From NCBI GenBank assembly GCA_938024995.1, contig CALJDU010000049.1, positions 124,001 through 188,000 of the forward strand: 64,000 nucleotides of DNA, in the 5' to 3' direction. Within the stretch, counting starts at the first letter, position 1, and each line of letters opens with the position of its first letter. The notes below the pieces were generated by a model. The model was not told the DNA's origin. It saw only the letters and a list, made by a program, of their open reading frames with translations, and made no database searches. Of this stretch, positions 8,457 to 16,560 are shown piece after piece. Source of the DNA: an uncultured bacterium (lineage in GTDB: Bacteria > Myxococcota_A > Polyangia > Polyangiales > Houyiibacteriaceae). Both the position numbers and the translations under genes were made by a program.

Positions 8457-9851
8457 ATGGTCTCTCCCGCTCTTCAGGTTCGCGTCTTGGTCGTCATGGC
8501 CGCGCTCGTGCTGCACAGCGCCACCGCGCGAGCGGACTGGTTGCGGCAGCTCGATCCTTGCGCGGTCGCGGGGCGGGAGCGTCAGCCAGGTCGCGCTGAG
8601 GTGCTGTACCCTTCCGTCTCTCGACCCGCGCTGGTCGCGGCGGGGCAGCCGCTGGTCGTTCGCGTTCATGTGCCTGCTGCGCTCACGCCGCCGCCGGGTC
8701 ACCAACAGGAACCTGCGCTCCACGGTTGGTCTGCGGAGCTCACCGCCGACAACAGCGTCCTGATCGGGAACGCCGAGCATCGCTACGGCTTACGGGTCGC
8801 GGACATCCGACCTGACGGCGCGTCGACGTTGATCTATCAAGCGACGATGCCGGTTCCGCGATGGGCGGCGCCCGGGACCTACACGCTTCGCTTCACCTCA
8901 CCATGGGCCCCCGCCCGAACGATCGTGGGCGCCGTTCAGATCATGGATCCCGAGCAACCGCCTCGGATCGCGCTCGCGCGTCTACCGGAAGATGAGCGAG
9001 GTGACGCTGACTTCGTCGCCAGGCTCCGCGCGCTCTCGATCGACGCCTTCTTGGTGCAAGGGGAGACCGATCGACTCCGGCGCGCGTTCGGCGGCGCGAG
9101 AGGACGCGGGGTCGCGACGTTGTGGTTGGACGGCTCGGCGATTCACGTCGCTTACGGCGCGACAACGATCGAGGTCGCATGCGATGGGTCACGGCGAGTG
9201 GATGACGCGACGCGCGCCGTTCTCGCTCCTCCACCGCCCGGCCACGTTCGACTGGGCAACACGATCTTCGCTCCGCCCGAGCCCGCGCGGCTTGACGCTG
9301 CCTTCGGCGAGGTGAACGTCACGACCGAGCTCACCGTCGTCGTCGAGGAGAACGGTCAGACCCTCTCGCTTGGGCAGCCTGCCCGTTTCTTCCCTGCGAC
9401 CCCGATCGTGGCCGCGGGGTATGTACCGTCGATCGCGGCCGTCGTGACCCTTCGCGGAGGCGAGACCGCGACGCTCGTTCGCCGAGACACCGAGAAGCTC
9501 GAGGTGACCCTCTCGACTGAAGAGGTCGAGGCGGGAGACCCTGCTTCGTTCCACGCGCGCGCGAACCGACCGCTCGCGACGGTTGGCTGGCAGCTGCATG
9601 AAGACGTCACGGCCATCGGGAGCGACCCGCATCACGTCTACGCGTCGATTGACCCCATGGTCGTCTACGCGCTCGCGATCGCGGAGGACGGCTCGACCAC
9701 ACGCGCTGGGGTGGAGGTCCTCATCAAGACCCGCGCGGACTTCGGATGCGCCGTGACGTGGTCTGCTACGAAGTTGCCCCCGTCCGGAATCGTTTGGACA
9801 ATCTTCGCGGGCTCGCTCATATTCCGCCGCCGAACCTGTCGCGCGGTTTAG
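8457..9851 (+). CDS. secreted protein with MYXO-CTERM-like C-terminus, function unknown
   Basis: 464 aa. The start at ATG 8457 gives a Sec signal peptide (VRVLVVMAALVLHSATARA) followed by a mature domain starting near DWLRQLDPC. The long middle part is beta-rich and has no catalytic motif I recognise. The last 35 residues are striking: an FGC motif, a linker, a single hydrophobic helix GIVWTIFAGSLIF, then RRRTCRAV. This Cys + helix + Arg-cluster order resembles the MYXO-CTERM sorting signal that anchors myxobacterial surface proteins. The exact family consensus cannot be confirmed by eye. The upstream 16 in-frame codons are excluded because they would bury the signal peptide. Confidence 0.68.
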   Translation: MVSPALQVRVLVVMAALVLHSATARADWLRQLDPCAVAGRERQPGRAEVLYPSVSRPALVAAGQPLVVRVHVPAALTPPPGHQQEPALHGWSAELTADNSVLIGNAEHRYGLRVADIRPDGASTLIYQATMPVPRWAAPGTYTLRFTSPWAPARTIVGAVQIMDPEQPPRIALARLPEDERGDADFVARLRALSIDAFLVQGETDRLRRAFGGARGRGVATLWLDGSAIHVAYGATTIEVACDGSRRVDDATRAVLAPPPPGHVRLGNTIFAPPEPARLDAAFGEVNVTTELTVVVEENGQTLSLGQPARFFPATPIVAAGYVPSIAAVVTLRGGETATLVRRDTEKLEVTLSTEEVEAGDPASFHARANRPLATVGWQLHEDVTAIGSDPHHVYASIDPMVVYALAIAEDGSTTRAGVEVLIKTRADFGCAVTWSATKLPPSGIVWTIFAGSLIFRRRTCRAV

Positions 9852-9898
9852 CGGAATAAGACCCCACCCTTCTCACGTTCGTCGGTCCGGAGCACCGT

Positions 9899-10390
9899 AT
9901 GACCCGCCTTCGTTTCTTTGTGTTCGCCTCTTCTATCGCCGTTTTCTCCGCCCTGGGGACCGGCTGCGCTGGGCAGATCCCGAACACGACCGTTTCCGAC
10001 ACGCCCGAGAACCGTCGGGTCGTGGAGTTCATGGAGACCTACCGACGCGCCGTGGAAGAGCGGGACGTGGGCGCGCTGATGGCGATGGCCCACGAGCGCT
10101 ACCTCGACGACAACGGCACTCCGGATGGCCGTGACGACCTCGACTTCGACACCCTTCGAGAGAAGCTGACGAACTGGCGTGAGCGCGTCCGGGATGTCCG
10201 ATACGAGATCAAATACCACCGCGTCAGCTACCAGCGAGAGCGCGTCTACGTCGAGTTCCGCTACACCGCGAGCTTCCGAATCGCGCGTGAAGAAGGCGAA
10301 GAGCAGTGGTCCCGCCGCCTCGCGGACCATCGCGTCGTGCTTCAACGAATCGAACAAAGCGACGAGTTTCGAGTTCTCAGCGGGATGTAG
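9899..10390 (+). CDS. small lipoprotein with NTF2/SnoaL-like domain
   Basis: 163 aa. The signal peptide ends in a lipobox ALGTGC, with the lipidated Cys near residue 23. The mature part begins with a helix ENRRVVEFMETYRRAVEERDVGALMAM, then HERYLDDNGTPDGRDDLDF. A strand-rich section follows, EIKYHRVSYQRERVYVEFRYTASF. This helix-then-strand pattern is typical of NTF2-like (SnoaL/DUF4440) proteins. It is probably an outer-membrane-attached lipoprotein; no catalytic residue or ligand can be assigned. It sits 47 bp after the preceding exported protein gene and may share its transcript. Confidence 0.7.
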   Translation: MTRLRFFVFASSIAVFSALGTGCAGQIPNTTVSDTPENRRVVEFMETYRRAVEERDVGALMAMAHERYLDDNGTPDGRDDLDFDTLREKLTNWRERVRDVRYEIKYHRVSYQRERVYVEFRYTASFRIAREEGEEQWSRRLADHRVVLQRIEQSDEFRVLSGM

Positions 10391-10441
10391 TTCTTGGCGA
10401 TTCGTGCCACCGCTTTTTGGGCGATAGCGTCCCCTTCCATC

Positions 10442-10487
10442 TGAACGAACATTCTCTACGCACAGAAGTCAGCCGAACGTTCGTTCA
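10442..10487. promoter_or_regulatory. inverted repeat upstream of the MshEN-REC-TPR gene
   Basis: TGAACGAAC at 10442-10450 pairs exactly with GTTCGTTCA at 10479-10487 around a 28-nt spacer. It lies in the 167-bp gap before the response-regulator fusion gene, so it could be a regulator site or an mRNA hairpin. No consensus was recognised. Confidence 0.35.
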
Positions 10488-10557
10488 TCCCAGGGGCTGG
10501 TAAAACCAAAGAGGTTTATTGAACCACGCGCTGTGGCTGACTAACCTGCGCGTTCGC

Positions 10558-11994
10558 ATGACCGCCGACGGAGACGGCTCGAAGACCGCCAACAAGAAGA
10601 TGCTCGGGAAGATCCTCCTGAAGCAGAAGCTCGTCAGTAAAGACGAGCTGGACTCTCTGTTGGAGAAGCAAAAGGAGGAGCCCTCGCGGCGCCTCGCGTC
10701 CACCGCGCTCGACTCCGGCGCCGTCTCCAGCACGGATCTGCTCAAGGCCCTCAGCGAGCAACATGGATTGCCCGCGATCGATCTCGTTCAGGTCGTGGTC
10801 CCGTTGGCGAACCTCGACTTGATCCCGAACGACATCGCCGTCCGCCATTTGATCCTCCCGATCCTCGTTCGCGACGACCGCATCTTCCTCGCGATGGCGG
10901 ATCCGACCGATCGACGCGTGATCGATGAGATCGAGTTCGTGACGGGGCGCCGCATCTTCCCGTACGTCGCGCTGCATCGATCGATCAAGGTCGTGATCGA
11001 TGATTGCTACGCGCAGAAGGAGCGCGGGGACACACACTACGTCGGGCAAGAAGTTCCGGACGAGTACCTGGAGTCGATGGGCGTTGAGCGAAACGAATCG
11101 CGCCCGGGGCTGATCACACCGGACATGGTCGTCGAGTCCGATCGACCGCTCTCCAACGCACCACACGATGCCGAGCTGGACGTTGCGTTCGTCGATGACG
11201 TACAGCCGCGGAAGACCGAGCCGCCCGCGCGCGAGGCGCCCTGTGTGTTGGTCGTCGATGACGAAGAGGACATTCGCCGTTTGCTCGAGCGCGTCCTAAC
11301 GCAGCGCGGCTACGAAGTCGTCGAGGCGGACAACGGCAACGCCGCGCTCGACGCGGTTCGCGAACACGCGCCTGACGTCATCCTCCTCGACGCGATGCTC
11401 CCAGGCGTACACGGGTTCGAGATCTGCAAACGGCTCCACGGGAGTCAGCGCTACGGTCACGTGCCCATCATCATGTTGAGCGCGATCTATCGAGGGTGGC
11501 GAATGGCCGCGGACCTCAAGCGCTCGTTCGGCGTGAAGACCTTCATCGAGAAGCCTTTCAAAATCGCGGACGTCCTGGCCGCGGTGGAACAGGCGCTCAA
11601 CGGCGACCCAAGCGTCGTCGTGGAAGAGGACCTCAGCTCAGAAGCCGGCGCCGCGATTGACCGCGCGATCGACATCTACCAGGGCGGCGACGTTCCAGGC
11701 GCTATTGAGATCCTGCGCGCTGGCATCGCGGTCGACCCGCTTTGCTTCGAGCTGCACTACCACCTCGGGCTCCTGTTCGGCCGCAACGACGATGTCTTTG
11801 ACGCCATCAATGCGCTCGAAATGGCGATCGAGCTCTCTCCGAAGAACTTCGCCGCGTTGAAGAACCTCGCCGTCGTCTATCAGCGCGCCGGGTTCCGGCA
11901 CAAAGCGATCGAGGCATGGGAGCGCGCGCTCACGATCGCGCCCGACGATGAAACTCGAAAAACGATCAAAGAACACTTGATGGGGTTGCTCTAA
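10558..11994 (+). CDS. MshEN domain - receiver - TPR fusion protein
   Basis: 478 aa from ATG 10558. A TTG at 10519 preceded by GAGG is an alternative start. Residues 15-130 contain two helical motifs of the GspE/MshE N-terminal type: KMLGKILLKQKLVSKDELDS and the following RRLASTALDSGAVSSTDLLK. In MshE such tandem motifs bind cyclic di-GMP. A receiver domain follows (about 229-345), with acidic DDEED, phospho-acceptor D278 in VILLDAMLPG and a late Lys in FIEKPF. The C-terminus (375-475) holds TPR units such as AINALEMAIELSPKN and AIEAWERALTIAPDD. It has no output enzyme or DNA-binding domain, so it likely works by protein contacts, perhaps linking c-di-GMP and phosphorylation to motility or secretion. 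Confidence 0.82.
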   Translation: MTADGDGSKTANKKMLGKILLKQKLVSKDELDSLLEKQKEEPSRRLASTALDSGAVSSTDLLKALSEQHGLPAIDLVQVVVPLANLDLIPNDIAVRHLILPILVRDDRIFLAMADPTDRRVIDEIEFVTGRRIFPYVALHRSIKVVIDDCYAQKERGDTHYVGQEVPDEYLESMGVERNESRPGLITPDMVVESDRPLSNAPHDAELDVAFVDDVQPRKTEPPAREAPCVLVVDDEEDIRRLLERVLTQRGYEVVEADNGNAALDAVREHAPDVILLDAMLPGVHGFEICKRLHGSQRYGHVPIIMLSAIYRGWRMAADLKRSFGVKTFIEKPFKIADVLAAVEQALNGDPSVVVEEDLSSEAGAAIDRAIDIYQGGDVPGAIEILRAGIAVDPLCFELHYHLGLLFGRNDDVFDAINALEMAIELSPKNFAALKNLAVVYQRAGFRHKAIEAWERALTIAPDDETRKTIKEHLMGLL

Positions 11995-12155
11995 CCAACA
12001 GGTCCGAGAGCCACCACCCATCAACAGACGCCTTGATACGCGCGACTGGCCTTTTAGCCCTTGGGGCGGTCGCGGTCCGATCCCACCCGGATGGCATCTC
12101 TCTGACATGATTCAGGTATTTTTTTCACCGTGATGCTACGCTGCGACTCCACTGA

Positions 12156-14126
12156 ATGAAGTTCCTCTGCGACAACTGCAAAGCCAAGTACCAGATCCCT
12201 GACGAGAAGGTCTCTGGGCGAACGCTTCGAATGAAGTGCCGCAAGTGCGCGTACAACATCATTATTCGAGGGCCGCGACCTGATCGCGTCGCGTCCACGT
12301 CGACCGTCCCTCCGGATGGACCCAAGCAGGCCTCGAAAGCAAAGAAGCCACGGGTCAAGACGAAGTCGGTGCCGAAGCGCGCGAGCAAACCCCTCGGCGC
12401 AGCGTTCCGCTCTCGCGTGGCTGCTCCTCCGCCTCCGATGTCCGCTGCGACTGGAGACCAGAAGGTTTGGCACTGCGCGATTAACGATGTCCCGATTGGC
12501 CCCATCAAGCGCGAAGAGCTTGGCCGGAAAATCGCGACGAAGGCGCTCAACGGAGACTCGCTGGTCTGGCGGGAAGGCTTCGATGACTGGCGCCCGCTGA
12601 AAAACATTCCCGAGCTCGCGCAGCTGCTCACGAGGTCGCGCGCGCCACGTGCGCCGACGCGGCCCGCCCGACCGCCCGCGCGCGTCCCTCCACCGAAGGC
12701 GCCCGCTCCGCTTCACTCGCCAGCAGCTTCGGGTTCCCAAGAACGCACCGCGGCACGCGCTGGTGGATCCAACGTCATCCCGATCGGCGGGCGCATGGGC
12801 GCCTCCGCCGCGCAGGCGTTCGTCCCGGCTCCTGCCCCGGAACCGCCAAGTCCCGAAGACGACTTCGACGACGAAGCGACGGTCCTCTCCGACAACCCGC
12901 TTCAGTTTCTGGCGAAGGCGGCGGAGAAGCCGAAGATTCCATCGCCCCGCAAGCCAGGGACGGGTCCGTTCGCAAAAGCCAACGCAGACGCAAAGAACGC
13001 AGACGCAAGGAACGCAGACGCAAGGAACGCAGGCGCATGGGCGGTACCGAAGAAGACCCCTCCCGTCGCGACGCCGCCCAAGACCGAGGACACGGCTCCT
13101 GCAAAGCCGACCGCGGAACCGAGCGTGGAACCACCGGCACCGGCGGACGATGGCTCGCTCGACCTTCGCTTCTCCATGCCGATGGAGGCACCCATCGAAG
13201 CGCCGATCGAGGCGCCGAGTGATCCATTCGGTCTTGGCGATGTCTCGCCGAGCGACGTTGGCAGCACCCCGCTTGATGAGCCGCTCTCGGGTGGCTTCGC
13301 AGCTCCTCCTGAAGAGGAAGAAGACGACGACGAGGCGGCCGTTATCTTGGCCGGCGCGATGCCGCTCAGCCGTGGCGGCGGGATGCCCATCGGCGCGTGG
13401 ATCGCGATCGCTGGCGCCATGGCGTTTGGAGTCGCGCTCGCCATCGTGGTCGGCACCAAGCTCATGCAGGAGCCGACCCCCGTCGCTGTCGTCACCCCTC
13501 CTGAAGAGCCCGCTCCGGTAGCGGAGCCTGAGGTGGAAGCCCCGGTTGACCCTCCCGCGGAGGTGGAGGAGGCGACCGATGTGGCTGACGAAATCGAAGC
13601 GGCAACAGCAGAGGGTGAGACCGACACCCCGAACATGAGCGGACGCACGAAGCGCGTTCGGACACGTGACCGCAGCGGCATGACGGGGGCGGCCGGCACG
13701 GCGGCTGCGCCGTCGATGGACGACAACCTGACGCCAGCGCAACGCGCGCTTCTCGAAGAGATGTCCCGCGGTGATGACACCACGTCTGTCATGACCAAGG
13801 GCCTCGGACGGATGAGCGCGATGCGAGGGGAACCCCTCAGCGCGGACGCGGTGCGCCGCGTCGTCAACAACAACAGCAACCAGCGAGCCCTCCGCCGCTG
13901 CTATGAGACATCCATTCGCGGGATGCCTTCGCCGCCAACGGTTCGCTTCGACGTACGCGTGAGCGTCGGCCCATCAGGCACCGTGACGAGCGTTCGCGCT
14001 GGAGGCAGCAACGAGATCTCGGGCCTGAAGCCGTGCATCGAACGCGCCGTGCGTCGCTGGCGGTTCCCGTCTTCATCGGGCGGCGCGACGCCTCAGTTCC
14101 CGCTCGTCTTCCACGGCGCAGGCTGA
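12156..14126 (+). CDS. GltJ/AgmX-like zinc-ribbon, GYF and TonB-like envelope-spanning protein
   Basis: 656 aa. The N-terminus is an MJ0042-type zinc ribbon with C5, C8, C28 and C31. At about 103-157 is a GYF_2-type domain (WHCAINDVPIGP ... LVWREGFDDWRPL). A long Ala/Pro linker follows, including four 5-residue N-A-D-A-K/R units (12981-13040). A single membrane helix lies at about 412-436, then a periplasmic acidic Pro/Glu linker. The last 85 residues (RALRRCYE ... VRFDVRVSVGPSGTV ... CIERAVRRWRFP) resemble the TonB-C-like/AgmX domain. This order matches the myxobacterial gliding-motility protein GltJ. Other Glt or Agl genes are not adjacent, so the role may be a paralogous envelope function. 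Confidence 0.75.
   Translation: MKFLCDNCKAKYQIPDEKVSGRTLRMKCRKCAYNIIIRGPRPDRVASTSTVPPDGPKQASKAKKPRVKTKSVPKRASKPLGAAFRSRVAAPPPPMSAATGDQKVWHCAINDVPIGPIKREELGRKIATKALNGDSLVWREGFDDWRPLKNIPELAQLLTRSRAPRAPTRPARPPARVPPPKAPAPLHSPAASGSQERTAARAGGSNVIPIGGRMGASAAQAFVPAPAPEPPSPEDDFDDEATVLSDNPLQFLAKAAEKPKIPSPRKPGTGPFAKANADAKNADARNADARNAGAWAVPKKTPPVATPPKTEDTAPAKPTAEPSVEPPAPADDGSLDLRFSMPMEAPIEAPIEAPSDPFGLGDVSPSDVGSTPLDEPLSGGFAAPPEEEEDDDEAAVILAGAMPLSRGGGMPIGAWIAIAGAMAFGVALAIVVGTKLMQEPTPVAVVTPPEEPAPVAEPEVEAPVDPPAEVEEATDVADEIEAATAEGETDTPNMSGRTKRVRTRDRSGMTGAAGTAAAPSMDDNLTPAQRALLEEMSRGDDTTSVMTKGLGRMSAMRGEPLSADAVRRVVNNNSNQRALRRCYETSIRGMPSPPTVRFDVRVSVGPSGTVTSVRAGGSNEISGLKPCIERAVRRWRFPSSSGGATPQFPLVFHGAG
12981..13040 (+). 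repeat. 15-bp coding tandem repeat, four units
   Basis: Units at 12981, 12996, 13011 and 13026 read AACGCAGACGCAA[A/G]G with small changes in the last. They encode N-A-D-A-K/R within the cytoplasmic linker of the GltJ-like protein, a likely site of length variation between strains. Confidence 0.85.
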
Positions 14127-14272
14127 TCACGGCGGATCGATCGATGGAGCGCGGCAAGGGAGACCTCAACCGCGGCTCCTCGACCTCAAGCGCGACGCTC
14201 CTCGACCGGTCGCTTGCTCTCATTTCTCTCATGGATTTTGCGGTCGCCTCCTCGTTTTGAGACCCTAGCGAC

Positions 14273-14560
14273 GTGAACGACGACTCACGGCACGCGGCAG
14301 ACGATCCGACCGCGGTTTGGACTGACGAGAGCATCCAAGAGGCGCTCGGCGAAGTCCCGGTGAGCGACTCCGGCCCCGCGACCGAAGGCGCAGGACAGTC
14401 GAAGAAAGTCTCGGTCGATCTCGCGATGCTCAGCGACGCCCCTGGTGACGGCGAGCCGCACAAGGGCCTCGGACCCGTCGCGACGTGGAGCATCACGCTC
14501 GTCATCGCCGTGGTCGTTGGGGTCGGGATGTTCATGCTGATTCGCGCGCTCCGTGGTTGA
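14273..14560 (+). CDS. small C-terminal single-helix membrane protein
   Basis: 95 aa from a GTG start. The first 65 residues are polar and acidic (TDESIQEALGEVPVSDS, SVDLAMLSDAPGDGEPHKG). A single hydrophobic helix follows (TWSITLVIAVVVGVGMFML) and a short basic tail IRALRG, so it is likely tail-anchored with the N-terminus in the cytoplasm. It is not a known family to me. It is the first gene of a tight plus-strand set with sctS, sctT, hpt and a TPR gene, 45 bp before sctS. Its position suggests a possible link to the export-gate pair, but that is inference. Confidence 0.62.
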   Translation: MNDDSRHAADDPTAVWTDESIQEALGEVPVSDSGPATEGAGQSKKVSVDLAMLSDAPGDGEPHKGLGPVATWSITLVIAVVVGVGMFMLIRALRG

Positions 14561-14605
14561 GCGAGCGAGCGCGAGTCCGCGAGCAGAACCTGCTACCGTT
14601 CCGGC

Positions 14606-14875
14606 GTGTCCACCGCTGAATTGACGAGACTCACCGCCGAGACGCTCTACCTCGTCTTGCTCGTGTCGGCGCCTGCGCTCCTCGTCAGCCTCGCGGTTGG
14701 CCTCACCATTGGTTTGCTTCAGGCGGTGACTCAGGTGCAGGAGCAAACGCTCTCCTTTGTTCCGAAGCTGACCGCGGTCGCGATCGCCCTCGCGGTATCG
14801 GGCGGCTGGATGGCCGGGGAACTGGTGACCTTCACCGAATCGCTTTGGTCGTCCATCCCTCGACTCATGCACTGA
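14606..14875 (+). CDS. sctS: SctS/FliQ-family export-gate subunit
   Basis: 89 aa from GTG 14606, which is the usual family length. Two membrane helices (LYLVLLVSAPALLVSLAVGL and AVAIALAVSGGWMAGELVTF) flank the conserved cytoplasmic loop GLLQAVTQVQEQTLSFVPK, the diagnostic FliQ/SctS segment. The protein packs with SctR and SctT into the export gate of type III secretion or flagellar systems. The sctT gene starts four bases after its stop. No sctR, sctU, sctV or sctN is present in this window, so which system it serves, and whether it is a flagellar or injectisome type, is open. Confidence 0.88.
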   Translation: MSTAELTRLTAETLYLVLLVSAPALLVSLAVGLTIGLLQAVTQVQEQTLSFVPKLTAVAIALAVSGGWMAGELVTFTESLWSSIPRLMH

Positions 14876-14879
14876 GACC

Positions 14880-15689
14880 ATGGAGCGCTTAATCGAGTGG
14901 CTCGGCGGCGCGGACGCGGTCCAGTCGTCGCTCATGATCGGCGCGTTGGTCGCTGCTCGCGTCGCCCCGCTCACGGTCATCGCGCCATGGATCGGTCTGC
15001 GGGCCGCCCCTGCGCAGCTCCGGACGGGTGTGATCGTCGCGCTCACCCTCGCCTTCGCTCCGCTCGCCGCGCTCAGCGAAGTCGCGCTTCCGACTTCCCC
15101 GCTCGGAATGACGGTCGCCATCACGCGAGAAGCGCTCATCGGCGCGGTCTTCGCGATCGCGACCGCGCTGCCTTTTCACGCGATCGATTGGGCCGGACGG
15201 CTGGTCGACACGTGGCGCGGCGCGTCGCTCGCGGAGGTCATCGCGCCTCCGACCGGCGAACGAACGAGTCCGCTTGGCGATCTTCAGCTGATGTTGGGCG
15301 TCGCGATCTTCCTCACGACCGGTGGACACCGCGCGGCGTTCGGGGCGTTCGCCGAAGGTCTGCTCATCGCGCCGGTCGGTTCTCTTGTCGCTCCCGATCT
15401 CGCATCGGTCGCGCTCGGCGCCGCGTCTCTTTGCGCTGCTGCGCTCGCGTTGGCGATCTCCTTAGCCGCTCCGGCCGCCGCGGCGATCGTACTCGTGGAG
15501 CTATCGCTTGGACTGGTGGCGCGCTCCGCACCCCAGGTCCCTGTGTTCTTCGCGGGCATGCCGCTCCGCGCCGCGACCGGGATCTTCGCGGTGTTGCTCG
15601 CGCTCTCCTTGGTCGTCGCGCGTCTCCCCGACGCTTTTCGAGACGGGCTCCGCGTCGCGTCGGAGTTCCTCCGCGCGTTCGGCGGTTGA
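14880..15689 (+). CDS. sctT: SctT/FliR-family export-gate subunit
   Basis: 269 aa, polytopic, the normal FliR/SctT length. The N-terminus contains the family-type VAARVAPLTVIAPWIGLRAAP stretch (ArgAsn-free variant of R-x-x-P). The middle has REALIGAVFAIATALPFHAI, GRLVDTWRG and TSPLGDLQLMLGVAIFLTTGGHRA. The C-terminal part has LVELSLGLVARSAPQVPVFFAGMPLR. These match the order of conserved blocks in FliR/SctT. The protein forms the inner-membrane export gate with SctR and SctS. The gene begins four bases after sctS, implying co-translation. hpt follows about 30 bp later. Confidence 0.88.
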   Translation: MERLIEWLGGADAVQSSLMIGALVAARVAPLTVIAPWIGLRAAPAQLRTGVIVALTLAFAPLAALSEVALPTSPLGMTVAITREALIGAVFAIATALPFHAIDWAGRLVDTWRGASLAEVIAPPTGERTSPLGDLQLMLGVAIFLTTGGHRAAFGAFAEGLLIAPVGSLVAPDLASVALGAASLCAAALALAISLAAPAAAAIVLVELSLGLVARSAPQVPVFFAGMPLRAATGIFAVLLALSLVVARLPDAFRDGLRVASEFLRAFGG

Positions 15690-15719
15690 CACATCCTGGG
15701 GCGCTCGATATTCGCGCCT

Positions 15720-16247
15720 ATGGCGACCATCGACACACTCATCGACGCAGCGAAGATCCAAGAGCGCGTAGCCGAAATGGGCCGCGAGATCAGCAAGGAC
15801 TACGCGGGCAAAGAAGTCGTCTTTATCCCTGTGTTGAAGGGCAGCTTCATCTTCGCGGCGGATCTCATCCGCCACATCGAAGGCGTCACGACGAGCATCG
15901 ACTTCCTCGGTCTCCGGAGCTACGGCGACGGCACCGAGACGAGCGGCGTGGTCCAGATCACGAGCGACCTGACCAAGTCGATCGAGGGCAAGCACGTGAT
16001 CATCGTCGAGGACATTGTCGATACCGGGCTCACCATGGAGTACCTGCTCGACAACATGAAGACGCGTCAGCCGGCCACGATGAAGGTCGCCTCGCTCCTG
16101 CACAAGCCAGCGCGGACCCGCATCAAGATCGACATCGACTACCTCGGCTTCACCATCGATGATGTCTTCGTCATCGGCTACGGCCTCGACTACGCGCAGA
16201 ACTACCGCAACTTGCCCTACCTCGGCGTGCTCAACCCGGACGGCTGA
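15720..16247 (+). CDS. hpt: hypoxanthine phosphoribosyltransferase
   Basis: 175 aa. It transfers phosphoribose from PRPP to hypoxanthine/guanine in purine salvage in the cytoplasm. The N-terminal VFIPVLKGSFIFAADLIRHI block is conserved. The flexible loop is SYGDGTETSGVV. The PRPP-binding motif is HVIIVEDIVDTGLTMEYLL with the acidic pair E-D. The C-terminal VIGYGLDYAQNYRNLPYLGV contains the purine-stacking aromatic. The length matches bacterial Hpt enzymes. The stop overlaps the start of the next gene by one base (TGATG), so the two are probably co-translated. Confidence 0.95.
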   Translation: MATIDTLIDAAKIQERVAEMGREISKDYAGKEVVFIPVLKGSFIFAADLIRHIEGVTTSIDFLGLRSYGDGTETSGVVQITSDLTKSIEGKHVIIVEDIVDTGLTMEYLLDNMKTRQPATMKVASLLHKPARTRIKIDIDYLGFTIDDVFVIGYGLDYAQNYRNLPYLGVLNPDG

Positions 16248-16555
16248 TGGCGGATCGTCTCGAGCTGCTGGAAACGATGATCGCGAAGGGGAGCGACGAC
16301 CCGTTCGTTCACTACGCCCGCGCCATGGAGCTGCGCTCTCGTGGAGAGCTTGAGCTCGCGCTCGCGCGATTCGGCGAGGTCGTGGAGCGCTTCCCCGCGT
16401 ACGTCCCGACATACCTCATGGCCGGTCAGGTCGCGGAAGAACTCGGCGACGAAGACGCCGCCCGCGGACGCTTCGCCGCCGGCATTGAGGCCGCGCGTGC
16501 TGCAGGTGATGGACACGCCCAGCACGAACTCGAAGCGGCGCTCGACGCGCTCTGA
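16247..16555 (+). CDS. short TPR protein
   Basis: 102 aa, soluble. It reads as about two and a half TPR units: DDPFVHYARAMELRSRGELE, LALARFGEVVERFPAYVPTY and LMAGQVAEELGDEDAARGRF. This type of short protein often follows metabolic genes in myxobacterial genomes as a protein-interaction adaptor. The start overlaps the hpt stop by one base. It converges with the pseudokinase gene, with five bases between stops. Function unknown. Confidence 0.8.
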   Translation: MADRLELLETMIAKGSDDPFVHYARAMELRSRGELELALARFGEVVERFPAYVPTYLMAGQVAEELGDEDAARGRFAAGIEAARAAGDGHAQHELEAALDAL

Positions 16556-16560
16556 CGCGC

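Noticed and set aside
14606..15689. A full type III secretion or flagellar cluster
   Set aside because: Only sctS and sctT could be supported; neighbours are unrelated.
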